From a bacterium (GTDB taxonomy: Bacteria; Zixibacteria; MSB-5A5; GN15; FEB-12): a DNA stretch of 7,415 nucleotides. The stretch spans positions 1-7,415 of the forward strand of contig DAOUUR010000109.1 in the NCBI GenBank assembly GCA_030668045.1. Reading direction: 5' to 3'. This document shows, in pieces, positions 1 through 6,338 of the stretch. Below the pieces are notes generated by a model. The model was not told where the DNA came from. It saw only the letters and a program-made list of their open reading frames with translations, and searched no databases. Position 1 is the stretch's first letter. Each line of letters begins with the position of its first letter. The position numbers and the translations under genes are program-made.

Positions 1-256
1 CTTCATGAGTGACAAAGTCTATGTTAATAGTACCGCGGTCGGTGAGGAACTCCACCAACGATGGATCGACATAGAAATCGATCTCAGAACGATTCAACTT
101 GCTCAGACCGTCGATTGACTCATCCAGAGTCATCCCCAAAACGGGGCCGCCTCAGCCATGTCCCTGTAAATAAATTACCAGATGCTTGCCCGTCGCCCGC
201 TCTGTAGTCAGGATTGTTTTGAGTTCTTTTTCCGCCGTTGGAGAAACTTGTATCAT
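1..256 (-). CDS. HesB/IscA-like selenoprotein (A-type Fe-S carrier fold), C-terminus outside window
   Basis: This is the N-terminal 85 codons of a small HesB/IscA-family protein, read leftward from ATG 256-254 and still open at base 1. An AGAAGGA ribosome site (270-264) lies 7 nt before the ATG. Residues 1-34 form the first helix and strand (MIQVSPTAEKEL..., ending LVIYLQGHG). Codon 35 is TGA, followed by GGPVLGMTLDES and then EIDFYVDPSLVEFL and GTINIDFV, matching the D-x-x-SL-x-x-L and L/I-x-ID-F-V pattern of A-type carriers. Codon 35 matches Cys35 of E. coli IscA, the first of three metal or cluster ligands; the two C-terminal cysteines (CxC) would lie beyond the window. Family proteins of about 100-110 residues bind or deliver Fe-S clusters or iron. 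HesB-like selenoproteins are, as I recall, an already recognised bacterial family, so Sec at 35 is the best reading. The alternative is a nonsense mutation, made unlikely by the intact frame downstream and the SECIS-like hairpin. The exact substrate or target is unknown. Confidence 0.85.
113..135 (-). promoter_or_regulatory. candidate bacterial SECIS element
   Basis: In the mRNA sense a perfect 6-bp stem, TGACTC / GAGTCA (132-127 with 121-116), closes a 5-nt loop TGGAT (126-122). Below it come one A-A mismatch and two more pairs (G-U, G-C at 134/114 and 135/113). The loop begins 25 nt after the UGA and has G at positions 2 and 3. Known bacterial SECIS hairpins sit just inside the coding region downstream of the UGA, with a small apical loop carrying a guanine in its first two positions and a UGA-to-loop spacing of roughly 16-37 nt. 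All these criteria are met. A lower stem extension is plausible but was not folded computationally. Confidence 0.7.
152..154 (-). other. in-frame UGA read as selenocysteine (Sec35)
   Basis: The codon is TGA on the - strand in the context CAT GGC TGA GGC GGC (H-G-U-G-G). It replaces the conserved first cysteine of the HesB/IscA family and is the only stop codon in the visible 85 codons. TGA is also used as an ordinary stop in this window (glgA ends in TGA at 4333-4335), so this is local recoding and not a genome-wide reassignment. Insertion would need SelA/SelB/SelC/SelD, none of which is in the window. Confidence 0.8.
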
Positions 257-290
257 TGAAATATCCTTCTTTTTCCCAATTAGATGGCCA

Positions 291-299
291 AGTATAGCA
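291..299 (-). promoter_or_regulatory. extended -10 promoter for the selenoprotein gene
   Basis: On the - strand the sequence reads TG-C-TATACT (299-291), a five-of-six -10 hexamer preceded by the TGn extension. The best -35 candidate (TTAGGA, 320-315, 18-nt spacing) is poor, which fits an extended -10 promoter. Predicted transcription start is near 284, giving a leader of about 28 nt with the AAGGA ribosome site at 268-264. Inferred from consensus only. Confidence 0.45.
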
Positions 300-386
300 A
301 AACGATTCGGATTTTCCTAAGATTTGTGCGTCCAATATCCTGATAAACGCGAAAAAGACTTGCCTCCGAGCTCCCCAGTGGCCATT

Positions 387-403
387 TTTCTTAGGCTAAG
401 AAA
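387..403. promoter_or_regulatory. perfect 17-nt dyad, candidate regulator binding site
   Basis: TTTCTTAG-G-CTAAGAAA is a perfect inverted repeat with 8-bp arms around a single central base. It lies in the divergent spacer and overlaps the place where the -35 of the rightward promoter (-10 at 424-429) would fall. Its centre at 395 is about 41 nt before the predicted rightward start, the usual position of a class II activator site, and that promoter has no good -35. A repressor operator is equally possible. A terminator is unlikely, because no gene converges here and no T-tract follows either arm beyond the arm itself. Confidence 0.45.
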
Positions 404-423
404 TGTTAAGTTCAAAGCCGATA

Positions 424-429
424 TATAAT
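424..429 (+). promoter_or_regulatory. -10 hexamer TATAAT for the rightward carbohydrate genes
   Basis: A perfect TATAAT lies 31 nt before the ATG of the GlmU-like gene, with predicted start near 436 and a short leader of about 25 nt. The matching -35 position (401-406, AAATGT at 17-nt spacing) does not resemble TTGACA, so the promoter probably needs an activator or is weak. Confidence 0.5.
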
Positions 430-460
430 TGCATGGCACTTTCTGAGGATAGATAAACAG

Positions 461-1741
461 ATGTCATTAACACTATGCCTATACGAAGATAGTCGGTTCA
501 GGCAGTTCCTTCCGGCTACGTTCCTCAGACCGGTCTATACATTGAGGCCGGGCGTTTTGACTTTGTTTGAACGTGCGACCTACCAGTTTCCTGAGGCGGA
601 AATCTGTTTTGCTGTCCGAGAGGATATTGCGACCCTGACTGCCGGACAGTACTCCCAGTATCCGGTCAATATCGTCAAACGGGGAGAGGGTGATGTTCTT
701 TTTGCCAACGGCAGGATCAGAGAATATGGTGATCTGGTCAAACTGGTCAAATCGGCCGCCATCTCGACAGTTTTTCAGAACGATGGTGTGGTGGTGGCGG
801 TACTTTTGAAAGGCGATCTGGCGGCATCGTTACCTGCGGTCGCGAGTCCCGAGATGTATGTAGACCTCGTCTCCCAGCAGGCAGCAAATATTCCGACCGG
901 CCCGACTACGGCCACCATGTACAACTACTGCTTTGACCTGATGAATGATATCGAAAAGGCGTTGGTTGACGATCTTACGCACTTTGGGCCAACCCTGCCC
1001 GCCCCGGCCAATGTTCACCTTCACGACTGCGTATCTTTGATAAATGACGAGAGTATTTTTCTCGGTAATGACATCACGATCTACTCCAACGTGGTGATAA
1101 ATGCTGAACCTGGTCCTGTTTATATCGGAGCCAATTGTCGGATCGAGTCGGGAGCAGTGATAACCGGACCGGCCTTCATAGGAGCCAATTCAGTTGTGGC
1201 GGCGGGACATATTGCCGGAAGTTCGATTGGACACACCTGTCGTGTTGGTGGGGAAGTGGAAACTTCGATATTTCATTCGTATGTCAACAAGCACCACGCC
1301 GGTTTTATTGGACACAGCTGGGTCGGGTCGTGGGTGAATTTTGGTGCCATGACGACCAACTCCGATTTGAAAAACAATTATTCGCCGATAAGGATATCTA
1401 TCGACGGTCAGCAGGTCGATACCGGGTCTATCAAAGTCGGTTCGTTCATTGGAGACCATACCAAGTTTGGTATTGGTACCTTGCTCAACACCGGAATCAA
1501 TATTGGCGTGTGCTGTAACATATTTGGCGGCTTGCTGGTTACCGACAAAGAGGTTCCGTCGTTTAGTTGGGGTGGTTCGGGATCATACCAGCAGTATGAA
1601 TTTGAGAAAGCAACCCAGACCGCCCACCGGAGCGCCGAGCGAAGAAACACGACCATCAGCGATGCCGAGATTGGTTTGTTGTATTCAATCTCAAATGGCG
1701 AGATTGAGGCCGCAGGGACGATTAATTTTAATACGACATAA
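461..1741 (+). CDS. GlmU-like putative sugar nucleotidyltransferase with beta-helix acyltransferase domain
   Basis: A 426-residue cytoplasmic protein of the 'alternative GlmU' type described mainly from Bacteroidetes and related bacteria. The N-terminal half (about 1-190) has the family signature LPATFLRPVYTLRPGVL at residues 17-33, as in the divergent NTP-transferase domain of this group, and not the classical GxGxRM loop of E. coli GlmU. Residues about 195-400 form a left-handed beta-helix: repeated I/V-G-hexapeptides (VYIGANCRIESGAVI, FIGANSVVAAG) and then the conserved block from KHHAGFIGHSWVGSW (277-291) through TTNSDLKNNYS and the late FSWGG motif. By family it would acetylate glucosamine-1-phosphate and join the product to UTP, giving UDP-GlcNAc for peptidoglycan or LPS; acceptance of another sugar is possible. 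The ATG has GAGGA at 445-449, 11 nt upstream. The next gene starts 67 nt after the TAA. Family assignment is firm; exact substrate is inferred. Confidence 0.85.
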   Translation: MSLTLCLYEDSRFRQFLPATFLRPVYTLRPGVLTLFERATYQFPEAEICFAVREDIATLTAGQYSQYPVNIVKRGEGDVLFANGRIREYGDLVKLVKSAAISTVFQNDGVVVAVLLKGDLAASLPAVASPEMYVDLVSQQAANIPTGPTTATMYNYCFDLMNDIEKALVDDLTHFGPTLPAPANVHLHDCVSLINDESIFLGNDITIYSNVVINAEPGPVYIGANCRIESGAVITGPAFIGANSVVAAGHIAGSSIGHTCRVGGEVETSIFHSYVNKHHAGFIGHSWVGSWVNFGAMTTNSDLKNNYSPIRISIDGQQVDTGSIKVGSFIGDHTKFGIGTLLNTGINIGVCCNIFGGLLVTDKEVPSFSWGGSGSYQQYEFEKATQTAHRSAERRNTTISDAEIGLLYSISNGEIEAAGTINFNTT

Positions 1742-1749
1742 ACTATATA

Positions 1750-1798
1750 TGACATCAACTGAAGGATACACCAACTAATTGAATTAGCATCGATGTCA
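1750..1798 (+). repeat. nested inverted repeats in the GlmU-like/GalT spacer
   Basis: The 67-nt spacer holds an outer inverted repeat TGACATC (1750-1756) / GATGTCA (1792-1798) and, inside it, a 13-nt dyad CTAATT-G-AATTAG (1775-1787). The outer right arm ends at the first base of the AAAGGA ribosome site (1798-1803) of the next gene. No T-tract follows, so it is not a standard terminator. The arms are short and AT-rich, and chance is a real possibility. Confidence 0.25.
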
Positions 1799-1808
1799 AA
1801 GGAATGAT

Positions 1809-2855
1809 ATGCCGGAACTTCGAAAAGACCCGATAGTAGGACGCTGGGTAATAATCTCAACCGAGCGCGGCAAACGGCCGACTTCGTTCTCCGCAGTTTC
1901 CAAGCGTGTGGCCGCCCGCATGTGTCCGTTTTGTCCCGGTCAGGAAGAGAGCACACCGCCGGAGATAATTGCTCACCGTCGAGCCGACAGCGAGCCGAAT
2001 CGTCCCGGTTGGAACCTGCGCGTAATTCCAAACAAATTTCCGGCGCTGATCGTCGAAGGTGCGCTAAACCGTGAGCCGCAGGGTATCTATGATAAGATGG
2101 ACGGTGTCGGAGCGCACGAGGTGATAATCGAAACCGCCGATCATGCTGTTGATCTTGTTGACATGACCGACGAAGCCGCCCGCGATGTTTTCTGGGCGTA
2201 TCGTGAACGGATGATGGATCTGGAGCGTGACAGTCGGTTGAAATATATCCTGATTTTCAAGAATCACGGTGAGGCCGCCGGTGCATCGCTGGAACATTCG
2301 CACAGTCAGTTGATCGCTACGCCGATTGTCCCCAAGCGCGTCTCTGAGGAGATTGACGGGGCGCGTAGGTACTTCGAGTTCAAAGAGCGTTGTATCTACT
2401 GCGATGTCGTCCGGCAGGAACTTCAGGATCAGGTCAGAGTCGTGAAGGACTATGATGCTTTTGTGGTTATTGAGCCGTTTGCCCCTCGCTTCCCCTTTGA
2501 GACTTGGATCGTTCCCAAGATGCACCAGTCGAGTTACCTTGAGTTATCCGATGCCGAACATTTGACGCTGGCTCGCGCTTTCAAGGATACGCTGGCCCGG
2601 ATAAAAATCGCGCTTAACGATCCGCCATTTAATTACATCCTACACACGCGACCAGTCTCGCGCGAACATCATGAGTATTTCCACTGGCATTTTGAGATCA
2701 TTCCGAAGTTGACAAAAGTAGCCGGTTTTGAGCGCGGGTCAGGATTCTATATCAATCCGACGGCGCCGGAGGAAGCAGCTGCTTATCTGAGAAGCATAGA
2801 TACTGCGGATCTGGCAAGATTCCGCCAAAGCGAACCTGCAGAATCCGAGAAATAA
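1809..2855 (+). CDS. galT: GalT-family hexose-1-phosphate nucleotidyltransferase (GalT or ADP-glucose phosphorylase-like)
   Basis: A 348-residue cytoplasmic HIT-superfamily enzyme that moves a nucleotide monophosphate between hexose-1-phosphates through a covalent histidine intermediate. It starts MPELRKDPIVGRWVIIS, typical of GalT. A zinc pair C39-PF-C42 is followed by RVIPNKFPA, then the active site GASLEHSHSQ, with H163 as the likely zinc ligand and H165 as the nucleophile. A second pair C195-IY-C198, H239 in KMHQS and the C-terminal HHEYFHWHFEIIP (287-299) suggest a second metal site. The HSHSQ motif (not HPHGQ) and the second CxxC resemble the Arabidopsis ADP-glucose phosphorylase branch more than E. 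coli GalT, and glgA, which uses ADP-glucose, is next door. The ATG is set by AAAGGA (1798-1803), 5 nt upstream. The stop lies 1 nt before the glgA ATG, so the two are almost certainly co-transcribed and translationally coupled. Family is firm; nucleotide preference is open. Confidence 0.9.
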   Translation: MPELRKDPIVGRWVIISTERGKRPTSFSAVSKRVAARMCPFCPGQEESTPPEIIAHRRADSEPNRPGWNLRVIPNKFPALIVEGALNREPQGIYDKMDGVGAHEVIIETADHAVDLVDMTDEAARDVFWAYRERMMDLERDSRLKYILIFKNHGEAAGASLEHSHSQLIATPIVPKRVSEEIDGARRYFEFKERCIYCDVVRQELQDQVRVVKDYDAFVVIEPFAPRFPFETWIVPKMHQSSYLELSDAEHLTLARAFKDTLARIKIALNDPPFNYILHTRPVSREHHEYFHWHFEIIPKLTKVAGFERGSGFYINPTAPEEAAAYLRSIDTADLARFRQSEPAESEK

Positions 2856-2856
2856 G

Positions 2857-4335
2857 ATGAAAATTGCAATTGTAGCATCCGAAGCTGCCCCTTTCGCCCG
2901 CACCGGCGGTCTTGGTGATGTAATTGGCGCTCTGCCCACCGCTCTGAGCAGGCTGGGACACGAAGTGAGAGTTCTTCTACCTCGCTATGGCTCGATTGAC
3001 GGAGACAGGCACAAACTTGGTCGTCTTGATGTCACCTCAGAAGTTGAGGTCAATGGTCGGCTGCAGCCGTTGACAATCGACCGGGTGAAGATTGGTCGAT
3101 CATCGCTTGAGTATTGGTTCCTCGAGAACGAGCTGTATTTTGGACGAGATGAGTTATACATCAATCCGGCTACCGGCAAAGAATTTGAGGACAACGATGA
3201 TCGTTTCCTCTTTTTCAATCGCGCCGCTATGGAAGCACTTGAGAAAACCGGTTTCATTCCGGACGTTATTCATGTGCACGACTGGCAGGCTGGTCTGATA
3301 CCGGCCTACCTCAAAACGATCTGCGCCGACGAACCAGTGTGGTCAAATACACGGACCGTCCTGACAATTCACAATCTTGCGTATCAGGGTGTGTTCGAGG
3401 CTGACAAATACGCCAAGCTTGGTTTCCCACAGGAACTATTCTACGCCGCCGGTCCTTTTGAATTTTATGGGAAAGTCAATTTCCTGAAAGCGGCAATTCA
3501 TTATGCAGACAAAGTTTCTACCGTTTCCGAAAAATATGCGCAGGAGATTCAGACAAACTCGGAACTCGGGTGCGGTCTTGAGGGTGTGCTTCGTTATCGC
3601 TCAAACGATCTGACCGGCATCCTCAATGGTGTTGACTATAGTATCTGGTCGCCCTCGCGCGACACAGCGATTCCATTCAACTACCATCGCGCCAATCTCG
3701 GAGGGAAGAGGGACTGCAAAGTCGAACTGCTCAACGCGGCCTCGCTTCCGATTCGCGATCGTACGCCGCTGATTGGTATGATCACCCGACTGGCCGACCA
3801 GAAGGGGCTTGACTTGCTGGCCGAGGTGGCCGATGACCTATTTGCTCGCAAGCTTCAGATGATTGTGCTGGGTAACGGGGATGAAAAATACCACCACCTT
3901 CTTGCCGAACTGGAAGAGAAATATCCGGACAAGTTGAAAATCTTTCTCAAGTTCGACGACAGCCTGGCTCACCAGATCGAAGCCGGGTCCGATATGTTCC
4001 TGATGCCTTCGCGGTTTGAACCGTGTGGTCTCAATCAAATGTATTCGCTGAAGTACGGGACGATTCCAGTGGTGCGTGAAGTGGGGGGTCTGGCTGACAC
4101 CGTTGTTGATTACGATGAAGAAACTGGTGCCGGAACGGGTTTCGTTTTCAGCGAGTATTCCGGGAAGGCGATGATCGCGACACTCGCCCGAGCACTCAGA
4201 CTCTTTGACCGGCAGCGCCTCTGGATCAAACTGGCCAAGGCAGGCATGGGCCAGGATTTCTCGTGGGATCGTTCAGCTCGGAAATATGTTGAGCTTTTTG
4301 AGAACGCGACGACTTCCGCCGCTGATTCTCGCTGA
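2857..4335 (+). CDS. glgA: glycogen (starch) synthase, GT5 family
   Basis: A 492-residue cytoplasmic GT-B enzyme that adds glucose from ADP-glucose to the non-reducing end of an alpha-1,4-glucan. The N-terminal Rossmann domain begins MKIAIVASEAAPFARTGGLGDVIGALP; the nucleotide-sugar motif reads R15-TGGL where E. coli and most relatives have K15-TGGL. Further landmarks are HVHDWQAG, TIHNLAYQG, KVSTVSEKYA, GILNGVD, and the C-terminal domain with R311 and K316 in ITRLADQKGLD, matching the E. coli Arg300/Lys305 pair. The catalytic-region block SRFEPCGLNQMY has E388, and EVGGLADTV follows it. Length is normal for bacterial GlgA (about 475-500). The ATG follows the galT stop by 1 nt with only a weak GAG upstream, so translation probably depends on coupling. 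It ends in TGA, and the next gene starts 14 nt later. No glgB, glgC or glgP is visible. Confidence 0.96.
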   Translation: MKIAIVASEAAPFARTGGLGDVIGALPTALSRLGHEVRVLLPRYGSIDGDRHKLGRLDVTSEVEVNGRLQPLTIDRVKIGRSSLEYWFLENELYFGRDELYINPATGKEFEDNDDRFLFFNRAAMEALEKTGFIPDVIHVHDWQAGLIPAYLKTICADEPVWSNTRTVLTIHNLAYQGVFEADKYAKLGFPQELFYAAGPFEFYGKVNFLKAAIHYADKVSTVSEKYAQEIQTNSELGCGLEGVLRYRSNDLTGILNGVDYSIWSPSRDTAIPFNYHRANLGGKRDCKVELLNAASLPIRDRTPLIGMITRLADQKGLDLLAEVADDLFARKLQMIVLGNGDEKYHHLLAELEEKYPDKLKIFLKFDDSLAHQIEAGSDMFLMPSRFEPCGLNQMYSLKYGTIPVVREVGGLADTVVDYDEETGAGTGFVFSEYSGKAMIATLARALRLFDRQRLWIKLAKAGMGQDFSWDRSARKYVELFENATTSAADSR

Positions 4336-4349
4336 GGACGTCCGGCATT

Positions 4350-6230
4350 TTGAAGCGTTACCTTGTTACATTCCTGCCAATCATTCCGGCAGTACTGATC
4401 TTTGCGTGGCTGGCCGACGACCTCAATTTCATTCAAGATGATGCCTTTATCTCCTACCGATATGTAGAGAACTTTCTACAGGGACATGGACTGGTTTACA
4501 ATATCGGTGAGCGAATCGAAGGTTTCACAAATTTTGGATGGGTCGTACTGCTGATTGCTCTCGGTGGGTTTGGTTTGGATTATATTATGCTATCGCAGTT
4601 GATCGGGTTCCTCTGTGGTGTCGGTGTGATCGTAGTGACATATCTGCTTGCGCTATGGATTATCCACGACCGTTCAAGATGGTTCGCTGTTGTTGCGGCC
4701 TATCTGGTCGGGACAACTCTATCACTGGCGTACTGGGCGCCCGCCGGTCTGGAGACGGGCGCGTTTGCCTTTCTTACTTTGCTGTCATTGTATCTTTTTG
4801 TCAAACACAGTTGGATGCTTCCGGCAATCCTCGCGCTGGCCGTCTGGACACGACCTGAAGGCGCTCTCATAGCTGGTTTGCTGGTGGTAATCGAAGCGGT
4901 TCAGGATCGGAAGTTCCCGCGCTATTCGATTTTTTGTCTGTTGATTGCTCTGGTTGTATCTTTGCCGTTTGTTGCTTTCAAGATTGCCTACTATGGTTCG
5001 GTGCTACCCAATCCGTTTTACGCCAAGACAGGTTTTCATCTTGAACTACTGACCAGCGGTATTGAATACGTGCTTCGCTTTTTTGGTCATTATCCGGTCT
5101 TTCTGATCGGTCTGGGATTTGCGACAGCTCTTTGTTTTATTGACGGTCGCCGAGAATTGAAAACGATCTGTGCGTTTGTCCTGACCTACATCGCATACAT
5201 TGTTCTTGCCGGGGGCGACGTTCTCAAAGTTCACCGTTTCTTCCTGCCGGTCATTGGGATGATGGCTGTGATGGTTGCCGTTGGGCTGCATCATCTATAT
5301 GGGAAATTAAGTCATCGAACGGCGATGCTGTCGTTGGGTGTGACTTCGATACTGCTGTGTGCTGCGACATATTACTTTCCGGCTCAATTTGTTCGTCAGT
5401 ACAACCAACTGGAAATTGCGTTTACCAATAAGATGGCCACGCAGGCCCGCCTGCTCAGACAGAGTGACAAAAGTGATTTCTCGGTAGCGGTGGCCACCAT
5501 TGGGCTTTTTGGATACGAACTGCTGGGCCACCGGATAATCGACCTGGTTGGGCTGACCGACTCAACTATCGCCCGCCATCCCGAAGAACCGATTGAGGGT
5601 ATGGAGACGACCTGGAAAGAACGGCGGCACAATAGTCGGTATCTTCTCCAAACCGCGCCGGACTATGTTATGTTTTCCACCGGCATCAAACCGTCGGCTC
5701 CTGCCGAGCGCGCCCTACTGCTGTACCCGGAATTTCTCGAATCGTATCGTGCGGTCGGGTGGCGGTCGCCCTGGAATCGTCGTTTGACTTTGTACGCCTT
5801 CAAGAAGGTCAAAGATGTAACCGGTGATTTTGTCCCCACGTATCCGGTAGCCTGGGTGCAGCACTACAAGAAAGGTCTGGACTACTATGCTGCTCGGGAT
5901 CCGGCGAAAGCGCTTGAGGAGTTTGACAAGGCGCTGGCGGTCTCACCTCGACCTTACTATCTCTATCTCCTGTACAACCGGGCCTATAATTACATCTTGC
6001 TCCAGCAACATCAGAAGGCGATCCCCCTGCTGAACGATATTCTTAAACAGGATTCACTCGTATTTGAGGCTCATCGCGACCTGTACCTCTTTGCTCTTTA
6101 TCAGGATGACACCGCCCGGGCGGTCGTGCACGAACGATGGCTGGAGCGACTTATCCCATGGGACTGGCCGGAGATGAAAGGCGAATTCCATGAACGGGTC
6201 AAAAGGATGCGCCAGTCAGCCGGTGGGTAG
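4350..6230 (+). CDS. GT-C membrane glycosyltransferase (AftB-like) with C-terminal TPR region
   Basis: A 626-residue polytopic inner-membrane protein. TM1 is at about 5-22, and the first extracytoplasmic loop carries D30-D31-AFISYRY and GERIEGFTNFGW (53-64). Many hydrophobic segments follow to about residue 360, including TRPEGA (167-172), YYGSVLPNPFYAK (214-226) and GGDVLKVHRFF (288-298). This motif order is that of the GT-C superfamily group that includes mycobacterial AftB, where the acidic pair in the first loop is catalytic and the donor is a polyprenyl-phosphate sugar. Residues about 380-490 form a soluble domain, and about 501-595 contain at least two TPR-like helical hairpins (ALEEFDKALAVSP, KAIPLLNDILKQD), probably for protein binding. 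I chose TTG 4350: GAGGA (4334-4338) is 11 nt upstream and the resulting N-terminus aligns exactly with its paralogue at 6335 (DD at 30-31 in both). It lies 14 nt after glgA, so it is probably co-transcribed. Sugar and acceptor are unknown. Confidence 0.85.
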   Translation: MKRYLVTFLPIIPAVLIFAWLADDLNFIQDDAFISYRYVENFLQGHGLVYNIGERIEGFTNFGWVVLLIALGGFGLDYIMLSQLIGFLCGVGVIVVTYLLALWIIHDRSRWFAVVAAYLVGTTLSLAYWAPAGLETGAFAFLTLLSLYLFVKHSWMLPAILALAVWTRPEGALIAGLLVVIEAVQDRKFPRYSIFCLLIALVVSLPFVAFKIAYYGSVLPNPFYAKTGFHLELLTSGIEYVLRFFGHYPVFLIGLGFATALCFIDGRRELKTICAFVLTYIAYIVLAGGDVLKVHRFFLPVIGMMAVMVAVGLHHLYGKLSHRTAMLSLGVTSILLCAATYYFPAQFVRQYNQLEIAFTNKMATQARLLRQSDKSDFSVAVATIGLFGYELLGHRIIDLVGLTDSTIARHPEEPIEGMETTWKERRHNSRYLLQTAPDYVMFSTGIKPSAPAERALLLYPEFLESYRAVGWRSPWNRRLTLYAFKKVKDVTGDFVPTYPVAWVQHYKKGLDYYAARDPAKALEEFDKALAVSPRPYYLYLLYNRAYNYILLQQHQKAIPLLNDILKQDSLVFEAHRDLYLFALYQDDTARAVVHERWLERLIPWDWPEMKGEFHERVKRMRQSAGG

Positions 6231-6269
6231 TGTTATTAAGTTGACCCGGTGGCGGCGTGGACTTTTCTT

Positions 6270-6338
6270 ATGAGAAACACGATTATTGAATTGGAAGTGA
6301 TTACTCTGGTGGACTTATCTGAAAGGCATTTCAAGTGA
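6270..6338 (+). CDS. possible 22-residue leader peptide overlapping the next start
   Basis: ATG 6270 opens a 22-codon frame (MRNTIIELEVITLVDLSERH..) whose TGA (6336-6338) overlaps the GTG start (6335-6337) of the downstream glycosyltransferase in the GTGA arrangement typical of translational coupling. The ATG has only a weak purine-poor upstream region, and I recognise no homology. The remaining 104-nt spacer (6231-6334) holds a possible TTGACC -35 at 6241-6246 without a convincing -10, and a 5-bp hairpin TTTCT-TATG-AGAAA over the ATG. Chance ORF remains more likely than not. Confidence 0.2.
   Translation: MRNTIIELEVITLVDLSERHFK

Noticed and set aside
134..146. CCCC-GTTTT-GGGG hairpin directly after the UGA as the SECIS element.
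   Set aside because: Its loop is only 9 nt from the UGA, too close for the usual bacterial arrangement, and the stem has just 4 pairs. The hairpin at 113-135 fits better, though the two overlap and could be alternative folds.
152..154. Genome-wide reassignment of UGA (for example to glycine or tryptophan).
   Set aside because: glgA ends in TGA at its family-normal length and the other genes contain no in-frame TGA, so recoding is specific to this codon.
120..335. A 71-codon open frame on the - strand covering the start of the selenoprotein gene.
   Set aside because: It is in a different frame from the HesB/IscA homology, has no family-like sequence, and its start lies upstream of the predicted promoter of the real gene.
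1742..1808. Rho-independent terminator after the GlmU-like gene.
   Set aside because: The inverted repeats are AT-rich and short and no T-run follows, so the spacer probably allows readthrough into galT.
1408..2031. Long 207-codon open frame on the - strand across the GlmU-like/GalT boundary.
   Set aside because: It lies antisense to two well-supported genes and their spacer, and its product has no recognisable motif. It is a shadow of their codon bias.
2064..2525. 153-codon open frame on the - strand inside galT.
   Set aside because: Fully antisense to the GalT catalytic region, with no recognisable family.
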